From RUG11462 sp045539315 (GTDB lineage Bacteria; Bacillota; Clostridia; Oscillospirales; Acutalibacteraceae), in contig JAZQFC010000017.1 in the NCBI GenBank assembly GCA_045539315.1, positions 14,656 to 78,655 of the forward strand: a DNA stretch of 64,000 nucleotides. The letters run 5' to 3'. Both the position numbers and the translations under genes were made by a program. Below are positions 1 through 9,593 of this stretch, one piece after another. The notes under the pieces are model-generated. The model was not told the origin of the DNA, ran no database searches, and saw nothing but the letters and a program-made list of their open reading frames with translations. Positions within the stretch are counted from its first letter, which is position 1. Every line of letters starts with the position of its first letter.

Positions 1-678
1 AATATCGTTTCAGGTATTGCAGAAGGTTGCGTTCAGTCAAATGCTGCTCTTATCGGCGGAGAAACTGCAGAAATGCCTGGTTTTTATCCTGTTGACGAGT
101 ATGATTTAGCAGGTTTTTCTGTTGGCGTTGTTGATAAATCAAAAATTCTTGATAACACAAAGATAAAAGCAGGGGATGTAATTATAGGAATTCCATCAAG
201 TGGTGTTCATTCAAATGGTTTTTCACTTGTAAGAAAAGTATTTGATGTTGAAAACTCTGATATTAAATCACCTGTAGCAGAACTTGGTGGCAAATCAATT
301 GGTGAAACTCTTTTGACTCCTACCAAGATTTATGTAAAACCAATGACTGCGCTTTTTGAAGAAGTTACTGTTAAAGCAGTTTCTCATATTACTGGTGGTG
401 GCTTCTATGAAAATATTCCAAGAAGCCTTCCAAATGGTTTTACTGCTAAAATTGATAAATCATCTCTTAAGATTTTACCTATATTCGAACTTATTGCAAA
501 GACAGGCAATATTCCAGAAAGAGATATGTTTAATACATTTAATATGGGTGTTGGTATGAGTTTAGTTGTTGATAAATGTGATGCAGATAAAACTCTTGAA
601 ATATTAAAAGCAAACGGTGAAAACCCATATATAATAGGTGAAATCATTGAATCTGACGAGAGAGTGGTAATATGCTAA
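1..678 (+). CDS. purM: Phosphoribosylformylglycinamidine cyclo-ligase, 5'-truncated by window edge
   Basis: Converts FGAM to AIR with ATP, the fifth step of de novo purine synthesis, in the cytosol. The reading frame is open from base 1, so the gene starts before the window. The visible 225 residues are about two thirds of the usual 340-350. The family motif GGETAEMPG lies at residues 19-27 of the visible part, and the glycine-rich HITGGGFYENIPR segment follows. The stop overlaps the purN start by 7 bases, so the two are translationally coupled. An ATG at base 73 is internal and not the true start. Confidence 0.95.
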   Translation, partial: NIVSGIAEGCVQSNAALIGGETAEMPGFYPVDEYDLAGFSVGVVDKSKILDNTKIKAGDVIIGIPSSGVHSNGFSLVRKVFDVENSDIKSPVAELGGKSIGETLLTPTKIYVKPMTALFEEVTVKAVSHITGGGFYENIPRSLPNGFTAKIDKSSLKILPIFELIAKTGNIPERDMFNTFNMGVGMSLVVDKCDADKTLEILKANGENPYIIGEIIESDERVVIC

Positions 679-1301
679 AAAATATTGTTGTTTTAGTTTC
701 TGGCGGTGGAACTAACTTACAAGCACTTATTGACGCGCAAAATTCAGGACTTATAAAGAATGGTAAGATTTCGCTTGTTATCTCTTCGAAAGAAGGCGCT
801 TATGCTTTAGAGAGAGCAAAAAACAATGGTATTGATACTGTTGTTTTGCCAAGAAAAGACTATTCAGATAATAAATCTTATAGTGAGGCTTTGCTTGAAA
901 TTTTAGATAAAGCTAATGCAGATTTAATTGTTTATGCAGGTTTTATGACTATTCTTGATGAATGTGTTTGTAAAAAATATGAAAACAAGATGATGAATGT
1001 TCATCCTGCTTTAATTCCTTCTTTTTGTGGAAAAGGCTTTTATGGGCTTCACGTTCATGAAGCGGCGCTTGAATCAGGAGTTAAAGTAACAGGTGCGACT
1101 GTTCATTTTGTAACTGCGGTTTGCGATGGTGGTCCAATTATTTTGCAAAAAGCAGTTGATATTGAAAACGATGACACACCTGAAACTTTGCAAAAAAGAG
1201 TTATGGAACAAGCAGAATGGAAGATACTGCCACAAGCAGTTTCGCTTTTCTGCGAAGATAGAATTACAATAAAGAACAACAAAGCATATATTGATTTATA
1301 A
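672..1301 (+). CDS. purN: Phosphoribosylglycinamide formyltransferase
   Basis: Transfers a formyl group from 10-formyl-THF to GAR, step 3 of purine synthesis. It has 209 residues, normal for PurN. The N-terminal VLVSGGGTNLQAL glycine-rich strand-loop and the active-site stretch NVHPALIPSF (Asn and His of the catalytic triad) are visible, and the VCDGGPI segment carries the catalytic Asp. The start overlaps the purM stop. It is followed 12 bases later by an IMP cyclohydrolase gene with a good AAGGAG ribosome site. Confidence 0.95.
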   Translation: MLKNIVVLVSGGGTNLQALIDAQNSGLIKNGKISLVISSKEGAYALERAKNNGIDTVVLPRKDYSDNKSYSEALLEILDKANADLIVYAGFMTILDECVCKKYENKMMNVHPALIPSFCGKGFYGLHVHEAALESGVKVTGATVHFVTAVCDGGPIILQKAVDIENDDTPETLQKRVMEQAEWKILPQAVSLFCEDRITIKNNKAYIDL

Positions 1302-1313
1302 AGGAGAACAAAT

Positions 1314-2027
1314 ATGAAGGCAATTAATATTTATGAAGAATTAAAAAACAATGACTATCCTGGCAGAGGTATTGTTATTGGTAAATCAGAAGACGGCAAT
1401 AGCGCTGTTACTGCTTATTTTATAATGGGCAGAAGTGTAAATTCAAGAAACAGAGTTTTCACTGCAACTGAAGATGGCATTAAAACCGAAGCACACGATC
1501 CATCACTTTTAACTGATCCACATTTGATTATTTATTCACCTGTAAGAGTTTTGGGTAATAAAACAATTGTTACAAATGGTGACCAGACTGATACTATCTA
1601 TGACTTAATGAATCAACAGATGACATTTGAACAAGCACTTCGTACTCGTGAATTTGAAGATGATGCTCCAAACTATACTCCTCGTATTTCCGGTATTATG
1701 AAAGTTGACAATGGCGATTATAACTATGCTATGTCAATTTTAAAATCAAACGATGGTGACCCTGATTCTTGCCAAAGATTTACCTATTCATATTATAATC
1801 CAAAAGCAGGAGAAGGTCATTTTATTCATACATATCAAGGAGACGGAAACCCATTGCCTTCATTCTGTGGCGAACCTAAAAAAGTTTGTATTCCTAATGA
1901 TATTGATGAATTTACTGAAAACCTTTGGAATTCTTTAAATGAAGATAATAAAGTTTCTTTGTTTGTTAGATATATCGATATTAAAACAGGTGAAGTAACT
2001 ACTAAAATCGTTAACAAAAACAAGTAA
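1314..2027 (+). CDS. IMP cyclohydrolase (PurO-like family)
   Basis: Closes FAICAR to IMP, the last step of purine synthesis. The 237-residue protein resembles the stand-alone IMP cyclohydrolase family (pfam07826-type, first known from archaeal PurO), with the N-terminal NDYPGRGIVIG and AYFIMGRSVNSRNR segments typical of bacterial members. It is not the PurH cyclohydrolase domain. The next gene is a stand-alone AICAR transformylase, so the two together replace bifunctional PurH. The family assignment is from memory of the conserved N-terminus; the operon context makes the role very likely. Confidence 0.88.
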   Translation: MKAINIYEELKNNDYPGRGIVIGKSEDGNSAVTAYFIMGRSVNSRNRVFTATEDGIKTEAHDPSLLTDPHLIIYSPVRVLGNKTIVTNGDQTDTIYDLMNQQMTFEQALRTREFEDDAPNYTPRISGIMKVDNGDYNYAMSILKSNDGDPDSCQRFTYSYYNPKAGEGHFIHTYQGDGNPLPSFCGEPKKVCIPNDIDEFTENLWNSLNEDNKVSLFVRYIDIKTGEVTTKIVNKNK

Positions 2028-2038
2028 GGAGAAAAATT

Positions 2039-3223
2039 ATGAAAGAATTTGAATTAAAATATGGTTGCAACCCTAACCAAAAACCTTCTAAAATCTATAT
2101 GGCTGACGGCTCTGATTTGCCTATAGAAATACTTTCAGGCAGACCTGGTTATATTAATTTTTTAGATGCATTTAATAGTTGGCAATTAGTTAAAGAGATT
2201 AAAGCGGCTTTAAATATGCCTTGCGCTACTTCTTTTAAACATGTAAGCCCAACATCTGCGGCAGTTGGTACAGTGCTTCCTGAAAAATTAAAAAAGGCTT
2301 GTTTTGTTGATGATATTGATGGTCTTGATGATTCTCCGCTTGCTTGTGCTTATGCTCGTGCTCGTGGTACTGATAGAATGAGTTCATTTGGCGATTTTAT
2401 CGCTCTTTCAGATGAATGCGATGTTACTACTGCACGTCTTATTGCAAGAGAAGTTTCTGATGGCGTTATTGCTCCTGGATATACAGAAGAAGCATTAGAA
2501 ATTTTAATGAAAAAGAGAAACGGTAATTATAACATCATTAAAATTGATGAAAATTATGTACCAGACCCACAAGAAATCAAACAAGTTTATGGTATTACTT
2601 TTGAACAAGGTAGAAACAACTTTAAAATCGACGAAGAATTATTAAAAGAAGTTGTTACTGACAATAAAAACATTCCAGAAGACGCAAAAAGAGATTTGAT
2701 TATTGCTTTGATTACATTAAAATATACTCAATCTAATTCTGTTTGTTTTGCAGTTGATGGACAAGCAATCGGTGTTGGCGCAGGTCAGCAATCTCGTATT
2801 CATTGTACTCGTCTTGCAGGCAATAAAGCAGATATCTGGCATTTAAGACAACACGATAAAGTTTTAAATCTTCCATTTTTAGACTCTGTTCGCCGTGCAG
2901 ACAGAGATAATGCAATTGATGTTTATATTTCTGATGACGATGAAGACGTATCAGCAGATGGCATCTGGCAAACATTATTCACACAAAAACCAGAACCATT
3001 TACTAAAGAAGAACAAAAGGCATATCTTGCAACTATTAAAGGTGTTGCTCTTGGTTCAGATGCGTTTTTCCCATTCGGCGATAACATTGAAAGAGCAGCA
3101 AGAAGCGGTGTTTCTTTCATTGCTCAACCTGGTGGCTCTATTAGAGACGATAATGTTATTGAAACCTGTAATAAACATGGTATGGCTATGGCATTTACAG
3201 GTATGCGTTTGTTCCATCATTAA
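2039..3223 (+). CDS. purH: AICAR transformylase, stand-alone
   Basis: Formylates AICAR to FAICAR with 10-formyl-THF. The 394 residues correspond to the transformylase part of PurH only; the N-terminal cyclohydrolase (MGS-like) domain is absent. The catalytic Lys-His pair is visible in SFKHVSPTSA (K67, H68), and the C-terminal FFPFGDNIERAA and IAQPGGSIRDD motifs are intact. The gene starts 12 bases after the IMP cyclohydrolase stop with a ribosome site AAGGAG. The symbol purH covers only the transformylase activity here. Confidence 0.93.
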   Translation: MKEFELKYGCNPNQKPSKIYMADGSDLPIEILSGRPGYINFLDAFNSWQLVKEIKAALNMPCATSFKHVSPTSAAVGTVLPEKLKKACFVDDIDGLDDSPLACAYARARGTDRMSSFGDFIALSDECDVTTARLIAREVSDGVIAPGYTEEALEILMKKRNGNYNIIKIDENYVPDPQEIKQVYGITFEQGRNNFKIDEELLKEVVTDNKNIPEDAKRDLIIALITLKYTQSNSVCFAVDGQAIGVGAGQQSRIHCTRLAGNKADIWHLRQHDKVLNLPFLDSVRRADRDNAIDVYISDDDEDVSADGIWQTLFTQKPEPFTKEEQKAYLATIKGVALGSDAFFPFGDNIERAARSGVSFIAQPGGSIRDDNVIETCNKHGMAMAFTGMRLFHH

Positions 3224-3241
3224 TATTCGGAGGAAATTTTA

Positions 3242-4495
3242 ATGAAAATAATGGTAGTTGGTGGCGGTGGTAGAGAACATGCCATCATCAAAAAGTTAAA
3301 AGAAAATAGCAAAATTGATGAAATTTTTGCTTTGCCAGGAAATGGCGGAATAGCAAAAGACGCAACTTGTGTTGATATAAAAGCGACTGACATTGCATCT
3401 ATCGTTGATTTTGCTAAAAATAATAACATTGAATTTGCAGTTGTTGCACCTGATGACCCATTAGTTTTAGGTGCGGTTGATGAACTTGAAGCAATCGGAA
3501 TTCCTTGCTTTGGTCCAAGAAAAAACGCGGCAATCATTGAGGGTAGCAAAGTATTTTCTAAAAATTTAATGAAAAAATACAACATTCCTACCGCAAAGTA
3601 TGAAGTTTTTGATAATGCAGATGACGCATTAAAGTATATGGAAACTGCTCCGATTCCAACTGTTATTAAAGCAGATGGCTTGGCTCTTGGCAAAGGTGTT
3701 ATAATCGCCATGACTAGAGAAGATGCAATTGATGGCATTAAATCAATTATGCAAGACAAAATCTTTGGCGCTAGCGGAAACAATATTGTTATCGAAGAAT
3801 TTTTAGAAGGCCCTGAAGTTTCTGTGCTTTCGTTTACTGACGGTCAAACAGTTGTACCTATGATTTCTTCAATGGACCACAAAAGAGCGTTAGATGGCGA
3901 TTTGGGCTTAAATACAGGCGGTATGGGCACTGTTGCTCCTAACCCTTACTACACAAAAGACATAGCAGAAGAATGTATGAAAACAATTTTTAAACCAACA
4001 ATTGATGCTATGAATAAAGAGGGAAGAAGTTTTTCAGGCTGTCTTTATTTTGGGCTTATGATTACAAAAGATGGTCCAAAAGTTATCGAATATAACTGTC
4101 GATTCGGCGACCCAGAAACTCAAGTTGTATTACCACTTTTAAAAAGTGATTTATTTGAAATTATGCTCAAAATCGCTGATAAAAAGTTAGACGAAGCAGA
4201 AGTAGAGTTTTCTGATGAAAGCGCTTGCTGTGTAGTAATGGCTTCTAATGGTTATCCTAAATCTTATGAAACAGGCAAAGAGTTAACTATGCCTGTTGAT
4301 AAAAACATCTATGTTGCAGGCGCTAAATTAGATGGTGAAAAATTACTTACCGCAGGTGGCAGAGTTTTAGGTGTCACAGAAGTTGCGGATACTTTGGAGA
4401 ATGCGATTAATAAAGCTTATGAAACTGTAAAAGAAGTTTCTTTTGAAAATGCTTATTACAGAAAAGATATTGGTCAAAAAGCGTTAAAAGCTTAG
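3242..4495 (+). CDS. purD: Phosphoribosylamine-glycine ligase
   Basis: Joins phosphoribosylamine and glycine to GAR with ATP, step 2 of purine synthesis. It has 417 residues, normal length. The N-terminal VVGGGGREHAI dinucleotide-like loop, the ATP-grasp lysine segment VIKADGLALGKGV, and the metal-binding YNCRFGDPETQ near residue 287 are visible. It has an ATG start with AGGAGG seven bases upstream and sits between the AICAR transformylase and purL. Confidence 0.96.
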   Translation: MKIMVVGGGGREHAIIKKLKENSKIDEIFALPGNGGIAKDATCVDIKATDIASIVDFAKNNNIEFAVVAPDDPLVLGAVDELEAIGIPCFGPRKNAAIIEGSKVFSKNLMKKYNIPTAKYEVFDNADDALKYMETAPIPTVIKADGLALGKGVIIAMTREDAIDGIKSIMQDKIFGASGNNIVIEEFLEGPEVSVLSFTDGQTVVPMISSMDHKRALDGDLGLNTGGMGTVAPNPYYTKDIAEECMKTIFKPTIDAMNKEGRSFSGCLYFGLMITKDGPKVIEYNCRFGDPETQVVLPLLKSDLFEIMLKIADKKLDEAEVEFSDESACCVVMASNGYPKSYETGKELTMPVDKNIYVAGAKLDGEKLLTAGGRVLGVTEVADTLENAINKAYETVKEVSFENAYYRKDIGQKALKA

Positions 4496-4506
4496 GAGGA
4501 AATATT

Positions 4507-7500
4507 TTGGTTTACAGACTTTTTGTTGAGAAAAAAGATGGACTTCAAAATGAAGCAAAATCTTTAAAATCAGAAATTAATAATTTATTACAAATCAAAG
4601 GTCTTACAAATCTTCGTATTTTAAACAGATATGATGTTGAAAACATTGATAAAGATTTGTTTGATTATTGCAAAACTACCGTTTTTTCAGAACCACAACT
4701 TGATGATATTTGTGACACTCTAGAAAATGATAGTGATTATATCTTTGCGGTTGAATTTTTACCTGGTCAGTTTGACCAAAGAGCAAATTCTGCTTCGGAA
4801 TGTATTCAACTTATTTCAAAATCCGAACGTCCTGATGTTAAAACTGCTAAAATCTATATGCTTTATGGTGATTTAAGCGATGAAAACATTCAGGAAATCA
4901 AAAAATATGTTATAAATCCTGTTGAAGCAAGAGAAGCATCATTAGAAACTTATGAAACTTTAAAGGTAAACTATGAAATTCCTACTAAAGTTAAAACTTT
5001 AACAGGTTTTTGTGATCTATCAAAAGATAAACTCGAAGAGTGGGCTAATGAAAATGCTCTTGCTATGAGTTATGATGATATTGAATTCTGCCAAAATTAC
5101 TTTATTTCTGAAAAAAGAGACCCAACTATTACTGAAATTAAGATGATAGATACATATTGGTCAGACCACTGTCGTCATACAACATTTTTAACTACTATTG
5201 ATAGTGTTAAATTCGAAGACGAACTTTTGCAAAAGGCCTATGACGAGTACATTGAAACTCGTAAAGCACTTGGTAGAACAAAACCGATTAATCTTATGGA
5301 TATTGGCACATTGGCGGCTAAATATTTAAAATCAGTTGGTAAATTAGAGAAATTAGATGAATCAGAAGAAATCAATGCTTGCACAGTTAAAATTACTATT
5401 GATATAGATGGCAAAGATGAAGAGTGGTTGTTGTTATTTAAAAATGAAACACATAACCATCCAACTGAAATTGAGCCATTCGGTGGCGCTGCTACTTGTA
5501 TAGGCGGTGCAATTCGTGACCCATTGTCAGGTAGAAGTTATGTTTATTCTGCAATGCGTGTTACAGGCGCTTCTGACCCAACTGTACCTGTATCTGAAAC
5601 TTTAAAAGGTAAGTTACCACAAAGAAAAATTGTTACAACTGCTGCTAATGGTTATAGTTCTTATGGTAACCAAATCGGTCTTGCAACAGGTCTTGTTGAT
5701 GAAATTTATCATCCGGGTTATGTTGCAAAACGTATGGAAATAGGCGCTGTTATTGCTGCTGCACCTGCAGAAAATGTTCGCAGAGAACGTCCAGAAGCTG
5801 GGGATATTGTTATTTTACTTGGTGGTAAAACAGGTAGAGACGGTTGCGGTGGTGCAACAGGTTCATCAAAATCTCATACATTAGAATCAATTGAAAACTG
5901 TGGTGCAGAAGTACAAAAAGGTAACGCTCCTGAAGAAAGAAAACTACAAAGATTATTTAGAAACAAAGAAGCATCACTTCTTATCAAAAGATGTAATGAC
6001 TTTGGCGCAGGCGGTGTTTCAGTTGCAGTTGGTGAACTAGCAGACGGACTTGAAATTAATCTTAATGCAGTTCCTAAAAAATATGATGGTCTTGATGGCA
6101 CTGAACTTGCTATTTCTGAATCTCAAGAGAGAATGGCAGTTGTAGTTGAATCAAAAGATGTTGAGCGTTTTATTGAACTTGCTAATCAAGAAAACCTTGA
6201 AGCAACAGTTGTTGCAACAGTTACTGAAAACCCTCGTCTTGTTATGAAATGGAATGGCGAAACAATTGTTGATATTTCAAGAGAGTTTCTTAATTCTAAC
6301 GGTGCTGAAAAACACATTGATATTACACCAGAAAACACTAAAGATTACAACAAAACTGTTAATGGCAGTTTCTCTGATAATCTTAAATCATTGTCAACCG
6401 ATTTGAATGTTTGTTCAAAACGTGGTTTGTCAGAAAAATTTGACTCAACTATCGGCGCTGGTACAGTATTTATGCCTTTTGGTGGTAAAAATCAATTAAC
6501 ACCAATTCAAGCAATGGTTAATAAAGTTTCTGTTGAAAAGAAAGAGACAAAACTTGCTTCTGTTATGTCTTATGGTTACAACCCTTATATAACAGAAACT
6601 TCACCATATCACGGCGCATATTTAGCAGTTGTTGAATCGATTTGTAAACTTGTTGCAACCGGTGCTGAATTTGAAGATGTTTATCTTACTTTCCAAGAAT
6701 ACTTTGAAAAACCTATGACTTGCGGTAAGCGTTGGGGTAAACCTCTTTCAGCACTTTTAGGCGCATTTAAAGCACAAAAAGATTATGAAATCGCTGCAAT
6801 TGGTGGTAAAGACTCAATGAGTGGTACTTTTGAAGATATCGATGTACCTCCAACACTTGTTTCTTTCGCTGTTACAACAGAATGTATTGATAACATTATC
6901 TCAAATGAATTTAAACTTCCTGGTAGCAAGGTTGTAATGCTTTCTCCTGAATATGATAGCAATAATCTTCCAGTTGCTTCTTCTCAAAAGAAAGTTTTTG
7001 AAGATGTTATCAAATTAATGAGAGAAGGCAAAGTTCTTTCTTGCTATACTCCAACTTTTGGCGGTGTTGCAGAAGCAGTGCTTAAAGCAGGAATGGGTAA
7101 CTCTTTAGGTTTTAAATTTGACCAAGGTTTATCAATTGACGATATTTTTGGTTATAAATACGGTTCATTTATCCTTGAATTAAATTCTGATGATAATGTT
7201 GGAACTTTACTTGGTTATACAACAACTAAACAAGAAATTTCTTATAACAACGAAGTTGTTTCATTAAACGATTTGTATAAAGGTTACGAAGATAAGTTGG
7301 AAGAAATATTCCCATGTAATATTAAAACAGAAGATAAGATAATTGATAAAATTTCATATTCTGTTGATAAACATATTTCTTCTCCAATAAAAATTGCAAA
7401 ACCAAAAGTATTAATTCCTGTTTTCCCAGGCACAAACTGTGAATATGATACTGCAAAAGCATTTGCTCGCGCAGGCGCTGAATCTGAAATCTTTGTTATT

Positions 7501-8196
7501 AATAACTTAACTGCAAATTCAGTAGGGGAGTCTGTTGATAAATTTGCTCAATTAATGAAGCAGTCACAAATCGTATTTATTCCTGGTGGATTTTCCGGTG
7601 GTGACGAGCCTGACGGTTCAGGTAAATTTATTACTGCATTCTTTAGAAACGAAGCAATCAAAGAACAAGTTGCAGATTTACTAGAAAATCGTGATGGTTT
7701 AATGGGTGGTATTTGTAATGGTTTCCAAGCACTTATTAAACTTGGTCTAGTACCTTATGGTAAGATTATTGATACAGATGAGAATTGTCCAACTCTTACT
7801 TTTAACACAATTAATCGACATCAGTCTAAACTTGTTAGAACAAGAGTTGCTTCAAATAAATCTCCTTGGCTTAAAAACACTAAAGTTGATGAGATTTATA
7901 CTGTTCCAATTTCCCACGGTGAAGGCAGATTTATTGCAAACGAAGACCTTATTAAACAATTAATTGATAATGGTCAAGTTATCACTCAATATGTTGACTT
8001 GAATGGTAATCCTACTAATGACATTGCATTTAACCCTAATGGTTCAGATTTTGCTATTGAGGGTATTTGCTCGCCTGATGGCAGAGTATTCGGTAAAATG
8101 GGTCACTCTGAAAGAACAGGCTATGGTCTTTATAAAAATGTTGATGGTAATTATGATATGGGATTATTTAAATCAGCAGTAGAATATTATAATTAA
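4507..8196 (+). CDS. purL: Phosphoribosylformylglycinamidine synthase, single-chain
   Basis: Converts FGAR to FGAM using glutamine, step 4 of purine synthesis. The 1229-residue protein is the fused form, with an N-terminal PurS-like part, two AIRS-type domains (DHCRHTTF near residue 222) and a C-terminal class I glutamine amidotransferase. The amidotransferase has PVFPGTNCEYDT, the nucleophile Cys in GGICNGFQ and the His in ISHGEGRF. This clostridial long form replaces separate PurS-PurL-PurQ. The start is TTG, chosen because AGGAGG lies just upstream and no better ATG exists. It is the last operon gene, followed by a terminator. Confidence 0.95.
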   Translation: MVYRLFVEKKDGLQNEAKSLKSEINNLLQIKGLTNLRILNRYDVENIDKDLFDYCKTTVFSEPQLDDICDTLENDSDYIFAVEFLPGQFDQRANSASECIQLISKSERPDVKTAKIYMLYGDLSDENIQEIKKYVINPVEAREASLETYETLKVNYEIPTKVKTLTGFCDLSKDKLEEWANENALAMSYDDIEFCQNYFISEKRDPTITEIKMIDTYWSDHCRHTTFLTTIDSVKFEDELLQKAYDEYIETRKALGRTKPINLMDIGTLAAKYLKSVGKLEKLDESEEINACTVKITIDIDGKDEEWLLLFKNETHNHPTEIEPFGGAATCIGGAIRDPLSGRSYVYSAMRVTGASDPTVPVSETLKGKLPQRKIVTTAANGYSSYGNQIGLATGLVDEIYHPGYVAKRMEIGAVIAAAPAENVRRERPEAGDIVILLGGKTGRDGCGGATGSSKSHTLESIENCGAEVQKGNAPEERKLQRLFRNKEASLLIKRCNDFGAGGVSVAVGELADGLEINLNAVPKKYDGLDGTELAISESQERMAVVVESKDVERFIELANQENLEATVVATVTENPRLVMKWNGETIVDISREFLNSNGAEKHIDITPENTKDYNKTVNGSFSDNLKSLSTDLNVCSKRGLSEKFDSTIGAGTVFMPFGGKNQLTPIQAMVNKVSVEKKETKLASVMSYGYNPYITETSPYHGAYLAVVESICKLVATGAEFEDVYLTFQEYFEKPMTCGKRWGKPLSALLGAFKAQKDYEIAAIGGKDSMSGTFEDIDVPPTLVSFAVTTECIDNIISNEFKLPGSKVVMLSPEYDSNNLPVASSQKKVFEDVIKLMREGKVLSCYTPTFGGVAEAVLKAGMGNSLGFKFDQGLSIDDIFGYKYGSFILELNSDDNVGTLLGYTTTKQEISYNNEVVSLNDLYKGYEDKLEEIFPCNIKTEDKIIDKISYSVDKHISSPIKIAKPKVLIPVFPGTNCEYDTAKAFARAGAESEIFVINNLTANSVGESVDKFAQLMKQSQIVFIPGGFSGGDEPDGSGKFITAFFRNEAIKEQVADLLENRDGLMGGICNGFQALIKLGLVPYGKIIDTDENCPTLTFNTINRHQSKLVRTRVASNKSPWLKNTKVDEIYTVPISHGEGRFIANEDLIKQLIDNGQVITQYVDLNGNPTNDIAFNPNGSDFAIEGICSPDGRVFGKMGHSERTGYGLYKNVDGNYDMGLFKSAVEYYN

Positions 8197-8199
8197 GCA

Positions 8200-8225
8200 A
8201 AAAAGCACCTTTTTAGGTGCTTTTT
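8200..8225 (+). terminator. Intrinsic terminator of the purine operon
   Basis: The stem AAAAAGCACCT / AGGTGCTTTTT with a TTTT loop begins 4 bases after the purL stop and ends in a T run. Confidence 0.93.
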
Positions 8226-8243
8226 GTTGTATATAATTGGAAC

Positions 8244-8272
8244 TTGACAAATAAGGTAAAATATTATATACT
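8244..8272 (+). promoter_or_regulatory. Housekeeping (sigma-A type) promoter for the secreted protein gene
   Basis: TTGACA at 8244-8249, a 17-base spacer, and TATACT at 8267-8272, about 40 bases before the coding start. The ribosome site GGGAG precedes the ATG. Confidence 0.8.
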
Positions 8273-8314
8273 AAATTAGTAACAATTTTGTAACTTTTAG
8301 TTTGGGAGAATCTT

Positions 8315-9553
8315 ATGAAAAGAATTATTTCAGTTGTTTTAACTGTTATTATATTATCAAGTTTGTTTTGCACTACTGATGTTTTTGCAAAAGCAAAAAA
8401 GACTACTACAACTACTACAACTACCACTACAACTCAAGCAGTAAATATAGTTAAACCAAAATATTTAACTGCTACAGAAAGTTTATCGGGCGTTACTCTT
8501 GCCTGGCAAAAATCAAAAAACGCTGATGGTTATGTAATTTCTCGTACTTTAAAGCGTGGCGCTTGGAAAAGAATAGCAAGAATTGAAGAAAATATAGAAA
8601 CATATGTTGATACACAAGTTGAAAACAATACTTTATATTACTATAAGGCAAAGAGTTTTAAATATGTTAATGGAAAAAGAAAATTTAGTAATGTTTCTAA
8701 AATAGTTCCTGTATATTTTGGACCAAATTTCTATATTTCTTCTTTTAAAGATAGTATTCAATTAAATTGGCAAAAAATCGAAGAAGCAAAAGGATATCAA
8801 ATTTATTCTTCTGAAGATAATGTGAATTTCTCTTTATTAAAAACAATAAAAGATAATTCAATAACTTCCTTTACACATCTTGAATTAAAACCTTATAAAA
8901 AGAATTATTACTATTATATCAAGGCATATAAAAATGTAAAAGTTAATAAAAAAACAAAGAAAGAGTATATTTACATATCAGAAACCGAATATTCTAAAGA
9001 TATAAATTCAATTATAAACGGTTCAATAGATGAGCCTAAAACATTTTATAAAACTGTTAATGTTCAAGGAAACAAAAAAACATCTTATAAAACGGATATT
9101 ACAAGTGCTGATAAAAAGATATTAAATACATTTAATAAAAACTATTTAACCGCAGATATGTCGCCGGCAGAGAGAATTTATTATGCATTTATGTATGTTC
9201 ATAAAAATGTAAAATATGCTTCAGGTAACTTGTATTCACAAATATGGGGCTCTACATATGTTGATGCTATTTTCAACAAACAGTTAGGTCAATGCGCTCA
9301 ATATAATGGCGCTATGATAGAGTATGTTAATAATATGGGTCTTAACGGAACATTGATTTTAGGCTATCGCGGAACTTCAAATTCTAACAGATGGCAACAT
9401 TTTTGGGGCGAAGTTAAACTAAAAAATGGCAAGACCTATGTTTTAGAAACAGGAAATTATGGTAACGACGGAAATTGGTATTATTTCTTTGTACCATATA
9501 GTCAAACAAAAAAATATCTTAAATGCGGAGAATATGTTAGTGGAATTCGTTAA
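8315..9553 (+). CDS. Secreted protein with two Fn3-like repeats and a C-terminal transglutaminase-like domain
   Basis: The 412-residue protein has a signal peptide at residues 1-25 (KR, hydrophobic core, VFA|KA cleavage). It is followed by a run of eleven Thr, then two fibronectin type III-like modules at roughly 45-130 and 133-235 (LAWQKSKNADGYVISR and LNWQKIEEAKGYQIYS). A C-terminal domain follows from about 285, with Cys327 in GQCAQYNGA and His362 in WQHFWGEV, the spacing of transglutaminase/papain-like folds. The third catalytic acid is unclear (LETGNYG). It has its own promoter and terminators on both sides, so it is a monocistronic unit. The likely role is as a cell-surface or extracellular peptidase or cross-linker; the substrate is unknown. 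Confidence 0.75.
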   Translation: MKRIISVVLTVIILSSLFCTTDVFAKAKKTTTTTTTTTTTQAVNIVKPKYLTATESLSGVTLAWQKSKNADGYVISRTLKRGAWKRIARIEENIETYVDTQVENNTLYYYKAKSFKYVNGKRKFSNVSKIVPVYFGPNFYISSFKDSIQLNWQKIEEAKGYQIYSSEDNVNFSLLKTIKDNSITSFTHLELKPYKKNYYYYIKAYKNVKVNKKTKKEYIYISETEYSKDINSIINGSIDEPKTFYKTVNVQGNKKTSYKTDITSADKKILNTFNKNYLTADMSPAERIYYAFMYVHKNVKYASGNLYSQIWGSTYVDAIFNKQLGQCAQYNGAMIEYVNNMGLNGTLILGYRGTSNSNRWQHFWGEVKLKNGKTYVLETGNYGNDGNWYYFFVPYSQTKKYLKCGEYVSGIR

Positions 9554-9557
9554 AATT

Positions 9558-9592
9558 AAAAGTCTCTTATGAAATTCATAAGAGACTTTTTT
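9558..9592. terminator. Bidirectional intrinsic terminator between convergent genes
   Basis: The near-perfect palindrome AAAAGTCTCTTATGAA / TTCATAAGAGACTTTT is flanked by T on one side and A on the other. It serves the secreted protein gene and the leftward acetyltransferase operon. Confidence 0.9.
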
Positions 9593-9593
9593 G

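Noticed and set aside
73..678. purM taken as starting at the ATG at 73
   Set aside because: The frame is open to base 1 and encodes conserved PurM sequence before that codon.
8398..8436. Short ACT/ACA/ACC tandem repeat, considered as a CRISPR-like or phase-variable repeat tract
   Set aside because: The units are three bases long, in frame, and simply encode the Thr linker of the secreted protein.
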